Translations under genes and position numbers: made by a program
Notes under the pieces: generated by a model
Told to the model about the DNA's origin: nothing
Seen by the model: only the letters and a program-made list of their open reading frames with translations
Databases searched by the model: none
Source: Neobacillus sp. PS3-40
Lineage (GTDB): Bacteria; Bacillota; Bacilli; Bacillales; Cytobacillaceae
Assembly (NCBI RefSeq): GCF_030915485.1
Contig: NZ_CP133266.1
Coordinates: 2,484,001-2,548,000 of the forward strand
DNA length: 64,000 nucleotides
Direction of reading: 5' to 3'
Shown: piece by piece, positions 1-12,127 of the stretch
Layout: each line of letters starts with the position of its first letter
Numbering within the stretch: the stretch's first letter is position 1

Positions 1-157
1 GAATTGCTTTCTTCCCATCATCTGTTTTAAGAATATCGACCACCATTTTTTTTGTTTGTTCGTAATCCACTTGTCCACTTCCGACTGTGTCACTGGAGGA
101 ACAACTGTTTAGGAACACCATGACGAGTAGGAGGAGCAACATGCTTTTTGCCTTCAT
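1..157 (-). CDS. gerD: GerD spore germination lipoprotein (N-terminal part; gene runs off the left edge)
   Basis: GerD is a lipoprotein of the spore inner membrane needed for clustering of nutrient germinant receptors (family knowledge). The 52 visible residues start with a short basic segment and a leucine-rich signal peptide ending in a lipobox LNSC, followed by YEQTKKMVVDILKTDDGKKA, which I recognise as the conserved GerD start. The ATG at 157 follows AAAGGAG (about 165-172). The divergent neighbour is kbaA, the same pairing as in other Bacillus genomes. The 3' part lies outside the window, so nothing can be said about completeness. Confidence 0.88.
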   Translation of the reverse strand, partial: MKAKSMLLLLLVMVFLNSCSSSDTVGSGQVDYEQTKKMVVDILKTDDGKKAI

Positions 158-306
158 AAAAAAAGCTCCTTTCACAAATAAGTCCTTAATTTTAGAATGA
201 AGATAAATCGCAAATATTATTCGTTAAGTATTTAAAATCTGGATTTTTCAAACTTGGATTGTTACAATCAAGAGGAAAATTAATTTGCTTTTTGGAGGAT
301 AAGAGT

Positions 307-984
307 GTGACTAGCCGTATTTGGGTAAAACTTTTTTTAACAACTTTAATGGTGGGCGGACTCACAACGGCTATTGTTGGTTTTATCGTTCGCTGGAATG
401 AGTTCTTGCCATATTTTACCGAATTTAAACTAATTGATATTTTATCTACAACGATATGGTTAATAGCTATGGGTTTTCTTTTTAGTTTAATTAGTCAAAT
501 GGGCTTTTTTGCTTACTTAACAATCCATCGGTTTGGTTTGGGGATTTTCAAATCAGTTTTCCTTTGGAATGCAGTTCAGGTAGTTTTGATTTTATTTGGG
601 CTTTTTGACTTGGTGTACTTAAGGTTTGAAACATTTTCCAAAAGGGGAGAAGACCTTATTCCTTATATCGCCATTGCAGCGGTACTATTGGTAGCGGGTT
701 TAGCTGTTGCATGGTTAAAAACGAAGCAGACTAATAAAGATGCGTTCATTCCAGCACTTTTCTTTATGATAGTGGTAACAATTTTAGAGTGGGTTCCTGT
801 ATTAAGAGTAAATGAAAAAAGTTGGCTTTATCTTATGATGTTTTCATTAATAACATGCAATGCATATCAATTATTAATACTACATAAGCTAAATGCTCAA
901 TCTGAAGTGGTACGGAAAAGGCTGATTGGAAGCAATAATAAAAGGGAAGTAAAAAATAAATTGCAAAAAAAACCGTCCAATTGA
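307..984 (+). CDS. kbaA: KbaA, KinB-signalling activation membrane protein
   Basis: KbaA is a multi-pass membrane protein needed for activation of the sporulation kinase KinB (B. subtilis knowledge). I choose the GTG at 307 (VTSRIWVKLFLTTLMVGG): it sits behind GGAGGA at 293-298 and matches the family's N-terminus, giving 225 aa, slightly longer than the roughly 200 aa known in B. subtilis. About six hydrophobic segments are visible, and the charged tail is rich in Lys/Asn. An upstream in-frame start at 259 lacks an RBS. The stop lies inside a terminator shared with convergent pdaB. Confidence 0.85.
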   Translation: MTSRIWVKLFLTTLMVGGLTTAIVGFIVRWNEFLPYFTEFKLIDILSTTIWLIAMGFLFSLISQMGFFAYLTIHRFGLGIFKSVFLWNAVQVVLILFGLFDLVYLRFETFSKRGEDLIPYIAIAAVLLVAGLAVAWLKTKQTNKDAFIPALFFMIVVTILEWVPVLRVNEKSWLYLMMFSLITCNAYQLLILHKLNAQSEVVRKRLIGSNNKREVKNKLQKKPSN

Positions 985-1007
985 AAATTTGTTGGACGGT
1001 TTTTATG
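968..1007. terminator. Bidirectional terminator between kbaA and pdaB
   Basis: AAACCGTCCAA and TTGGACGGTTT form a stem with an A-run on the left and a T-run on the right. It overlaps the kbaA stop codon and can terminate both convergent genes. Confidence 0.85.
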
Positions 1008-1008
1008 T

Positions 1009-1761
1009 TTATTTAATTTCTGTCGATTGAACATTTCCATTTGCAATCATTTCAGATACTGTTACAAGCTTAAAACCATGATCCCGTAAACTCCCTATGA
1101 TTTGAGGTAATGCTTTTGCTGTTTGTTTCGCAGAGTCTGATGCGTGTAGAAGAATGATATCACCCTTTTTTGAATGCAGGGTATTTTCTACAATGTCTTT
1201 TACTCCTGGATTTGTCCAATCTTTTGAATCCACGCTCCAATGGACGACTGTGTACCCGTATCGCTCAGCGATATTTAAAGTTCGTTCATCAAAATGTCCA
1301 GTTGGTGCACGTAAAAGTTTTATATTCTTTACATTCAATTTATGAAATGATTCCTGGGCCATTGAAATATCTTTCTTAATTTTGGTATCTTCTATGTCGG
1401 TGTAATCCACATAGGTATAGCCGAGAATTCCAATTTCATAACCATCCTTTACAATACGATTGACAAGATCCGGATGACGTTCAGCCCATGAGCCTGCTAA
1501 AAAAAAGGTAGCAGATTGAACATTTTCTTTTTTTAAGACATCCAGGATGGGTTCTGCTTTTTCATCTCCCCAGCCAATATTAAAAGTAAGTGCAATATCC
1601 TTTTCTCCTCTGTAGACTGCCTTGGGCCCATCTTTTGTTGAAAAGACAGGCAGCTGTGAAATATTTCCGATATAAAGAAACCAAGCTGCAAAAAAAGCCA
1701 TAACCAAAATTAACGAAATTTGTTTTATAAATTTTCCATTTACCACCATAAAGATATTCAT
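1009..1761 (-). CDS. pdaB: PdaB-like polysaccharide deacetylase (spore cortex)
   Basis: The protein has 250 aa with an N-terminal signal-anchor (about residues 10-30) and a NodB/carbohydrate esterase 4 domain (about 50-240). PdaB is required to keep spores intact late in sporulation (B. subtilis knowledge). Visible motifs are LTFNIGWGDE (motif 1), a LRAPTGHFDE segment and DIILLHAS near the end. The usual Asp of the TFD motif is Asn here, so catalysis may be weak or absent. The start at 1761 follows GAGGTGATAAA; a longer in-frame extension upstream is rejected because it overlaps a plausible plus-strand gene and has no homologous look. Confidence 0.87.
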   Translation of the reverse strand: MNIFMVVNGKFIKQISLILVMAFFAAWFLYIGNISQLPVFSTKDGPKAVYRGEKDIALTFNIGWGDEKAEPILDVLKKENVQSATFFLAGSWAERHPDLVNRIVKDGYEIGILGYTYVDYTDIEDTKIKKDISMAQESFHKLNVKNIKLLRAPTGHFDERTLNIAERYGYTVVHWSVDSKDWTNPGVKDIVENTLHSKKGDIILLHASDSAKQTAKALPQIIGSLRDHGFKLVTVSEMIANGNVQSTEIK

Positions 1762-1894
1762 TTTATCACCTCGTCCAATACTGTCCATATCACATACATA
1801 TGCATGTATTTTCTCGATATGATAAAAGATTTTAATCATAAAAAACGGATAATTGGAAATGAATACTAATAACGCTGTATCAAGGAGTGTTATG

Positions 1895-2116
1895 ATGATA
1901 GGTATTTTAATTAATGAAAAAGAGGCAAAGGAAGTTGAATACTTAATCAAGAGAGAAATGGATGAAATTTTATTTGATTTTACGGATGAAAGAATAGACC
2001 ATATCACAAAGAAAGCAATGGAAGAGAGATACAAAGTTTTATTTGATTTATTTATCCGAGTTGCCCCACCATGTGATTGCTTAAAATATATGAGAAAGAA
2101 GAAAAAGGATGGATAA
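1895..2116 (+). CDS. Small conserved Bacillus protein of unknown function (73 aa)
   Basis: MIGILINEKEAKEVEYLIKREMDEI starts a short, highly charged, mostly helical protein that ends with CDCLKYMRKKKKDG. It follows AAGGAG at 1882-1887; of the two adjacent ATGs, 1895 has the better spacing (7 nt). I recall similar small proteins next to rRNA operons in Bacillus, but I know no function. No membrane segment or signal peptide is visible. The gene lies between divergent pdaB and the rRNA promoter. Confidence 0.7.
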   Translation: MIGILINEKEAKEVEYLIKREMDEILFDFTDERIDHITKKAMEERYKVLFDLFIRVAPPCDCLKYMRKKKKDG

Positions 2117-2146
2117 TAAGTAGAAAAGTATTTTAGTAAAAAAGAA

Positions 2147-2175
2147 TTGACTTTTATTTTAAACCTTGGTATATT
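2147..2175 (+). promoter_or_regulatory. rRNA operon 1 promoter P1
   Basis: TTGACT at 2147-2152, a 17-bp spacer and TATATT at 2170-2175 fit the SigA consensus well. Confidence 0.8.
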
Positions 2176-2231
2176 AATAAACGTCGCTGCTGGTGATTGA
2201 GAAACAACAATTATTATTTTGAAAAAAGTTG

Positions 2232-2260
2232 TTGACATCAATTGCTGTAGATGGTATATT
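2232..2260 (+). promoter_or_regulatory. rRNA operon 1 promoter P2
   Basis: TTGACA at 2232-2237, a 17-bp spacer and TATATT at 2255-2260 form a near-perfect SigA promoter. The downstream leader (2294-2321, CTTGAAAACTAAACAAAC) is complementary to the 16S trailer around 3998-4027, forming the pre-16S processing stem. Confidence 0.88.
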
Positions 2261-2400
2261 AATAAAGTCGCTTCTGAGCGATAGAGTAAATAGCTCCTTG
2301 AAAACTAAACAAACAAAAACGTCAACAAACAAACAAAAATATAGTGTTTGCTTTTAGCAACACTAGCCAACGTAAACTATGAGCTAAACTCATACTTTCT

Positions 2401-7165
<4,765 letters not shown>

Positions 7166-7286
7166 ATTTTTAAAGCGATCTCGTGTTTTACTTCTTCTTC
7201 TAAGATTATCTAGTTTTGAGGGAATGAAAATTTTCTCTTGCAAAAGTTTCAAAAGGCATTATAATAAAATATGTCTGATGAAAATA

Positions 7287-7403
7287 GTCTGGTAATTATG
7301 GCAAGAAGGTCACACCCGTTCCCATACCGAACACGGAAGTTAAGCTTCTTTGCGCCGATGGTAGTTGGGACTTTGTCCCTGTGAGAGTAGGACGTTGCCA
7401 GGC
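7287..7403 (+). rRNA. rrf: 5S ribosomal RNA (operon 1)
   Basis: The conserved core AGGTCACACCCGTTCCCATA and GTGAGAGTAGGACG are present. Terminal helix I is GTCTGG/CCAGGC. Ends are set by this helix. Confidence 0.95.
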
Positions 7404-7421
7404 TAATAATTTTTGCATTAT

Positions 7422-7496
7422 TCCGCAGTAGCTCAGTGGTAGAGCTATCGGCTGTTAACCGATCGGTCGTAGGTTCGAGTCCTACCTGCGGAGCCA
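7422..7496 (+). tRNA. tRNA-Asn (GTT)
   Basis: Cloverleaf with acceptor TCCGCAG/CTGCGGA, anticodon loop CTGTTAA (GTT), T-arm GGTTCGAGTCC and encoded CCA. It is the first of eight tRNAs after the 5S gene. Confidence 0.95.
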
Positions 7497-7543
7497 TTTT
7501 TTTGAATTTTAACAAGCCCATTGTTGGGAATGCAAGCGGATAT

Positions 7544-7616
7544 GCTTCCATAGCTCAGCAGGTAGAGCACTTCCATGGTAAGGAAGAGGTCAGCGGTTCG
7601 AGCCCGCTTGGGAGCT
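7544..7616 (+). tRNA. tRNA-Thr (GGT)
   Basis: Acceptor GCTTCCA/TGGGAGC with one T-G wobble, anticodon stem CTTCC/GGAAG and loop ATGGTAA giving GGT. CCA is not encoded. Confidence 0.93.
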
Positions 7617-7633
7617 TACTAATTAAATTATAT

Positions 7634-7708
7634 GGCCCCTTGGTCAAGTGGTTAAGACACCTCCCTTTCACGGAGGTAACACGGGTTCGAGTCCCGTAGG
7701 GGTCACCA
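7634..7708 (+). tRNA. tRNA-Glu (TTC)
   Basis: Acceptor GGCCCCT/AGGGGTC, anticodon loop CTTTCAC giving TTC, T-arm GGTTCGAGTCC and encoded CCA. Confidence 0.95.
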
Positions 7709-7712
7709 TTAT

Positions 7713-7788
7713 GGAGGATTAGCTCAGCTGGGAGAGCATCTGCCTTACAAGCAGAGGGTCGGCGGTTCGATCCCGTCATCCTCCACCA
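7713..7788 (+). tRNA. tRNA-Val (TAC)
   Basis: Acceptor GGAGGAT/ATCCTCC, anticodon loop CTTACAA giving TAC, encoded CCA. Confidence 0.95.
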
Positions 7789-7804
7789 TTTATATTATTG
7801 TAAT

Positions 7805-7880
<76 letters not shown>

Positions 7881-7899
7881 TTTTTAAAAAAATAAATAT

Positions 7900-7984
7900 G
7901 GAGGGGTAGCGAAGTGGCTAAACGCGGCGGACTGTAAATCCGCTCCCTCCGGGTTCGGCGGTTCGAATCCGTCCCCCTCCACCA
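7900..7984 (+). tRNA. tRNA-Tyr (GTA)
   Basis: An 85-nt class II tRNA with a long variable arm, anticodon loop CTGTAAA giving GTA, acceptor GGAGGGG/CCCCTCC and encoded CCA. Confidence 0.95.
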
Positions 7985-8043
7985 TTTATAATATTTTTTA
8001 AAATGGATATACTACATAATGTACTGAGGAACATTTTCATTAT

Positions 8044-8118
8044 TGGGCTATAGCCAAGCGGTAAGGCATCGCACTTTGACTGCGACATGCGTTGGTTCAA
8101 ATCCAGCTAGCCCAGCCA
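8044..8118 (+). tRNA. tRNA-Gln (TTG)
   Basis: Acceptor TGGGCTA/TAGCCCA, anticodon loop CTTTGAC giving TTG, encoded CCA. Confidence 0.95.
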
Positions 8119-8119
8119 A

Positions 8120-8192
8120 GAGCCATTAGCTCAGTTGGTAGAGCATCTGACTTTTAATCAGAGGGTCGAAGGTTCGAGTCCTTCATGGCTCA
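8120..8192 (+). tRNA. tRNA-Lys (TTT)
   Basis: Acceptor GAGCCAT/ATGGCTC, anticodon loop CTTTTAA giving TTT, T-arm GGTTCGAGTCC. CCA is not encoded. Only one base separates it from tRNA-Gln. Confidence 0.95.
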
Positions 8193-8208
8193 TAATATTA
8201 CAATAAAT

Positions 8209-8236
8209 AAACTCTTGGGGAAACCCAAGAGTTTTT
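8209..8236 (+). terminator. Terminator of rRNA operon 1 and tRNA cluster
   Basis: AACTCTTGGG and CCCAAGAGTT pair around a short loop and are followed by a T-run. Confidence 0.9.
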
Positions 8237-8400
8237 GCGTATAAATAAATAGTTTGGGAAGTTTGAGTCATATGAATTTTACTATTTTTAAAACATTGAA
8301 GTTTTTAAATTTTCGCATATATATACATAAATTTGTCGAGTTGAGTCATTTCATTGAAAGCGGTTAAAATAGAGGTAGTAAAGCCTAGGAGGAATTGTGA

Positions 8401-9297
8401 ATGAGAAAGCTTTCGATTATTGGAATGCCGATGGACTTAGGTCAAATGAGGCGCGGAGTGGACATGGGACCAAGTGCAATCCGCTATGCTGGAATAAATG
8501 AAAGGCTAAAGCCCCTTTTTGATGAAATACATGATTTAGGGGATATTCCAATTGGAAGACCCGAAGTAGTGATTGATAAAGAATCAAATCTTCGTAACTT
8601 AGACTTGGTTTCAGAAAAAAGTACAAAGTTAGCTGCAAAAGTGGATGAGGTTGTTCAATCGGGTTCGTTCCCGCTTGTCCTTGGTGGTGATCATAGTATT
8701 GCCATTGGTACATTAGCCGGTGTTTCAAAACATTATAAAAACCTAGGTGTTATTTGGTATGATGCTCATGGTGATCTTAATACAGCTGAAACATCTCCAT
8801 CGGGTAATATTCATGGAATGCCACTTGCTGTTAGTATTGGCTTAGGTCATCCTTCTTTAACTGAAATTGCAGGATATGCTCCTAAGGTAAAGCCGGAGAA
8901 TGTGGTTATTATAGGAGCAAGAGCCCTTGATGATGGGGAGAAAGAACTGATAAAAGAAATAGGGATTAAAGTTTATACGATGCATGAAATTGATCGTTTA
9001 GGTATGGCAGCGGTAATGGAAGAGACTATTTCCTACCTAAAAGAAAGAACAGACGGTGTCCATTTATCCTTGGACTTAGATGGATTAGATCCAAATGATG
9101 CACCAGGTGTAGGGACCCCTGTTATAGGCGGAATCAGTTATCGTGAAAGCCATCTTGCAATGGAAATGCTAGAGGAATCTGGAATTATAACATCTGCGGA
9201 GTTTGTCGAAGTAAATCCAATTTTAGATGAAAAAAATAAAACAGCTACTGTTGCTGTGGAGCTTATGGGCTCATTATTCGGGGAAAAACTTTTATAA
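8401..9297 (+). CDS. rocF: Arginase
   Basis: A 298-aa ureohydrolase that hydrolyses arginine to ornithine and urea in the cytoplasm. The manganese-binding motifs are all visible: GGDHSIAIGT (about residues 97-106), WYDAHGDLNT (about 120-129) and SLDLDGLDP (about 223-231). Length fits the family. The ATG follows AGGAGGAATTGTGA. It is a single-gene unit with its own terminator, placed before sigW. I see no rocDE genes, RocR site or convincing promoter, although a TTAAAATAGAG stretch lies just upstream. Confidence 0.95.
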   Translation: MRKLSIIGMPMDLGQMRRGVDMGPSAIRYAGINERLKPLFDEIHDLGDIPIGRPEVVIDKESNLRNLDLVSEKSTKLAAKVDEVVQSGSFPLVLGGDHSIAIGTLAGVSKHYKNLGVIWYDAHGDLNTAETSPSGNIHGMPLAVSIGLGHPSLTEIAGYAPKVKPENVVIIGARALDDGEKELIKEIGIKVYTMHEIDRLGMAAVMEETISYLKERTDGVHLSLDLDGLDPNDAPGVGTPVIGGISYRESHLAMEMLEESGIITSAEFVEVNPILDEKNKTATVAVELMGSLFGEKLL

Positions 9298-9343
9298 AAA
9301 AACAAGCAGCTTCTTTCATCCAAAGGGGCTGCTTGTTTTTTTA
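9298..9343 (+). terminator. Terminator after rocF
   Basis: AACAAGCAGC and GCTGCTTGTT form a stem followed by seven or more T. Confidence 0.9.
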
Positions 9344-9506
9344 AGTTATAATTTAATGTAAATTAAATGGTAACAGTCACATATTTTTGGCAAGTGAAAT
9401 TCTTATTTGATCTATTTATTTTTATTTGTGACAGTTTTGGTAAATTTTTGTTAATATTAAAGGTATTGAAAAGTTTTTTAGCTAAACAGAATTTATATCC
9501 ATAAAT

Positions 9507-9573
9507 TCTGCTAGCGCATAAGGCAACTACGTCTAATCACCGCCCTTATGGGGCTCGCCAATCGGCGAATTTT
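9507..9573. repeat. Structured, repeat-like element upstream of sigW
   Basis: Two adjacent hairpins are visible: CATAAGG...CCTTATG (about 9517-9550) and TCGCC-AAT-CGGCGA just after it. The segment is more GC-rich than its surroundings. The wording resembles short dispersed palindromic elements I have seen between Bacillus genes, but only one copy is in this window. The rest of the 9344-9645 gap holds an AT-rich stretch and the SigW promoter. Confidence 0.4.
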
Positions 9574-9584
9574 CTTTATGTAAT

Positions 9585-9610
9585 TGAAACTTTTTTGCTT
9601 GCGATTCGTA
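9585..9610 (+). promoter_or_regulatory. SigW-type autoregulatory promoter
   Basis: TGAAAC at 9585-9590 and CGTA at 9607-9610, spaced by 16 bp, match the ECF SigW consensus exactly. They sit 35 bp before sigW, as expected for autoregulation. Confidence 0.9.
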
Positions 9611-9645
9611 TTATCGTATAGCCGCATTTCGGGCGGAGGTAAAAG

Positions 9646-10209
9646 ATGGAGAATATTATAAAAAAAAGAATTAAACAGGTTAAAAAAGGCGACCAAAATG
9701 CATTTGGAGAAATTGTTGAGATTTATAAAAATAAAGTATATCAACTGTGCTACAGGATGCTTGGCAATCGCCAAGAAGCAGAAGATATTTCACAGGAAGC
9801 GTTTATCCGTGCCTTTGTTAATATAAATACCTATAATCAAGATTACAAATTTTCAACGTGGATTTTTCGGATTGCCACAAATTTATGTATTGATCGAATC
9901 CGTAAAAAGAAACCTGATTACTATCTTGACGAAGAAGTTCCTGGAACGAATGGTCTTACAATGTATTCACAGATTGCTTCAAGTGATCCACTTCCTGATA
10001 AAGAATTGGAAAGTTTGGAGTTACAAGAGACAATTCAAAAAGAAATAGTGAAATTACCTGAAAAGTATCGGTCCGTAATTGTTTTAAAATATATTGAAGA
10101 GTTATCTTTAAATGAAATTAGCAAGATTCTTGATTTGCCTCTTGGAACGGTGAAAACTAGAATTCATCGGGGGCGAGAAGCCTTAAGGCAACAACTACGT
10201 TATGTATGA
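9646..10209 (+). CDS. sigW: ECF RNA polymerase sigma factor SigW
   Basis: A 187-aa ECF sigma factor that directs the response to cell-envelope stress and antimicrobial peptides. Region 2 covers roughly residues 20-90 (YRMLGNRQEAEDISQEAFIR, then FSTWIFRIATNLCIDRIR), and region 4 about 130-185 with the helix-turn-helix LSLNEISKILDLPLGTVKTR. The length equals B. subtilis SigW. The ATG follows GGAGGTAAAAG. Its cognate anti-sigma gene rsiW follows after an unusually long gap of about 200 bp. Confidence 0.96.
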   Translation: MENIIKKRIKQVKKGDQNAFGEIVEIYKNKVYQLCYRMLGNRQEAEDISQEAFIRAFVNINTYNQDYKFSTWIFRIATNLCIDRIRKKKPDYYLDEEVPGTNGLTMYSQIASSDPLPDKELESLELQETIQKEIVKLPEKYRSVIVLKYIEELSLNEISKILDLPLGTVKTRIHRGREALRQQLRYV

Positions 10210-10411
10210 GGAAAAGAGATAGAGCATCGTCAAAATAACTGACTATCCTATTTAACTTGGCGAAGCTAACATCATTCACCTTGATTTAGGTATAAGTGCT
10301 CCACTCAAACAGTCTAAATTCTTTAATTTAGCTAATTGATAAAAAATTTTTCTTTATGATTGATGGTGTAGTAGTACACTATGAACGTTTGTATGATAAG
10401 AGGTGAATATA
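10210..10411 (+). other. Long spacer between sigW and rsiW
   Basis: In B. subtilis the two genes nearly touch; here about 200 bp separate them. No open frame with an RBS is visible. The short palindrome GTGTAGTAGTACAC lies near 10365-10378. I see no terminator with a T-run and no second SigW consensus. Confidence 0.5.
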
Positions 10412-11038
10412 TTGAAATGCCCCGAAGAAATCATAGAATTAATGCATGCATTTTTAGATGAAGAAATTGAACCGGAAATGGAAAGGTCCCTAAGAGAGCA
10501 CCTTCGTAGCTGTAAGGAGTGTGAAAGTATATTTAATGAACTGAATAAAACGATTGCTTTTGTTCGAAGTTCCTCAAATATGCAAGCACCTGATCATTTC
10601 ACAGAAAATATTATGGCGAAGCTTCCAAAGGAAAAGAAAAGGGCGAGAGCTGGGCGTTGGTTGCAAAACCATCCTTTTGCGGCGGCCGCTTCCTTATTTT
10701 TTGTATTGATGATGACTAGTCTTTTGTCGAACTGGAATCAGGATCAGGAATTTTCAGTTTCAGATCAACAAAATTTGATTGTTAAAAACCATACTGTAAT
10801 TGTCCCTAAAGGGGAAGTTGTGAATGGAGATGTCGTAGTCCAAAATGGGAAGCTTAGAATTGAGGGAGAAGTAAAGGGTAATGTGACGGTGATTAATGGG
10901 AAGGAATATATGGCGTCTGCAGGCCATGTTACGGGGGACATCAAAGAAGTAAATCAAGTATTGGACTGGATTTGGTATTATCTTAAGAAAACGAGCAAGG
11001 ATGTAATCCATGTTTTTAATGGAAACAAAACTAATTAA
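10412..11038 (+). CDS. rsiW: Anti-sigma-W factor RsiW
   Basis: RsiW is a single-pass membrane anti-sigma factor that holds SigW inactive until cleaved by PrsW, Tsp-like trimming and RasP (B. subtilis knowledge). It has a zinc anti-sigma domain (HxxxCxxC type, HLRSCKEC at about residues 30-37), a transmembrane segment FAAAASLFFVLMMTSLL (about 90-107) and an extracytoplasmic beta-rich region with GDVVVQNGKLRIEGEVKGNV. I choose TTG at 10412, since KCPEEI then aligns with the family's start and AAGAGGTG is well placed; GTG at 10403 is an alternative. Confidence 0.93.
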   Translation: MKCPEEIIELMHAFLDEEIEPEMERSLREHLRSCKECESIFNELNKTIAFVRSSSNMQAPDHFTENIMAKLPKEKKRARAGRWLQNHPFAAAASLFFVLMMTSLLSNWNQDQEFSVSDQQNLIVKNHTVIVPKGEVVNGDVVVQNGKLRIEGEVKGNVTVINGKEYMASAGHVTGDIKEVNQVLDWIWYYLKKTSKDVIHVFNGNKTN

Positions 11039-11043
11039 CACAA

Positions 11044-11072
11044 TAAATCACCCAAAAGTGGTGATTTTTTTT
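11044..11072 (+). terminator. Terminator after rsiW
   Basis: AAATCACC and GGTGATTT with a short AAAAGT loop, followed by eight T. Confidence 0.85.
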
Positions 11073-11113
11073 GATAAAAAGGTATTCATAATTAGGAAAA
11101 GGTATATTTATGA

Positions 11114-11299
11114 TATAATTATAAAGCTATTTAGAAATGGCGGAGCAAGGAAAAAAAGAATCAATAAATTCAATTTCTAGTGAAAAGTAACCTTATTGGG
11201 TGAAAATTAGCTATGCTCATACCGCCGTAGTATGTCAGTTTTATTTAATTGACATGTTCGTATTTAAAAGCTTTTAAGTAAACTTACGGAGGAAGATCA
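11114..11299 (+). promoter_or_regulatory. Promoter and structured leader of the cdaA operon
   Basis: TATAAT at 11114-11119 is a perfect -10 with only a weak -35. About 20 bases later GGCGGAGC (near 11137) can pair with GCTCATACCGCC (near 11214), enclosing some 70 nt. This looks like a folded 5' leader, but I cannot match it to a known riboswitch. Confidence 0.4.
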
Positions 11300-12127
11300 A
11301 TGCCGTTTGCAGATGTGGGATTCTTGAAGTATTTAGCTACTATTGTTGATATTCTCCTTGTTTGGTATGTCATTTATAAATTGATGATGGTGATAAGAGG
11401 AACAAAGGCCGTTCAATTATTAAAAGGAATCTTTGTCATTCTTCTTGTGAGAGTTGTCAGCGAATTCCTCGGCTTAAAAACATTAAGCTGGATGATGCAA
11501 AATGCCATAACATATGGATTTCTTGCGATTATTATTATCTTTCAGCCCGAGTTACGAAGAGCGCTCGAGCAATTGGGAAGGGGTAAATTCTTTTCAAGAA
11601 GCAATGGGCCAGAGGATGAGGAACAAGAGAAAGCTGTTGATGCCATTTTAAAAGCAACAGAGTATATGGCAAAACGAAGAATTGGTGCCTTGATGTCAAT
11701 TGAAAGAGAAACTGGAATGAGTGATTACATAGAAACGGGCATTTCTATGAATGCCAAAATTTCTTCTGAATTACTGATCAATATTTTTATTCCAAATACA
11801 CCACTTCATGACGGGGCAGTTATTATACAGAAAAATAATGTTTCTGCGGCAGCTTGTTATCTACCTTTATCAGAAAGCCCCTTTATATCCAAAGAACTCG
11901 GGACCAGACACCGAGCAGCCCTTGGAATCAGTGAAGTAACAGATAGTATTACTGTCGTGGTATCTGAGGAGACAGGTGGTATTTCATTAACAAAAAATGG
12001 AGAGTTGCACCGCGATTTAAATATGGATTCTTTTAAAGAGTTACTCTCGAATGAACTGTTAATAAAAAACAAGGTAAAACAGGCTTCTTCAGCGCCCTGG
12101 AACTGGAGGGGGAAGAAAAATGGATAA
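11300..12127 (+). CDS. cdaA: CdaA, membrane diadenylate cyclase
   Basis: CdaA makes cyclic di-AMP from two ATP. The 275-aa protein has three N-terminal membrane segments (about residues 10-80) and a DAC domain with the catalytic and binding motifs PLHDGAVII (about 172-180) and GTRHRAALG (about 201-209). Length matches B. subtilis CdaA. It starts behind ACGGAGGAAGATCA and overlaps cdaR by 8 bp. It forms the conserved cluster cdaA-cdaR-glmM; family work shows both CdaR and GlmM bind and modulate CdaA. Confidence 0.96.
   Translation: MPFADVGFLKYLATIVDILLVWYVIYKLMMVIRGTKAVQLLKGIFVILLVRVVSEFLGLKTLSWMMQNAITYGFLAIIIIFQPELRRALEQLGRGKFFSRSNGPEDEEQEKAVDAILKATEYMAKRRIGALMSIERETGMSDYIETGISMNAKISSELLINIFIPNTPLHDGAVIIQKNNVSAAACYLPLSESPFISKELGTRHRAALGISEVTDSITVVVSEETGGISLTKNGELHRDLNMDSFKELLSNELLIKNKVKQASSAPWNWRGKKNG

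Noticed and set aside
1762-2241. N-terminal extension of the pdaB frame to 410 aa
   Set aside because: It lacks an RBS, overlaps a plausible plus-strand gene with a good RBS and adds residues unlike any PdaB.
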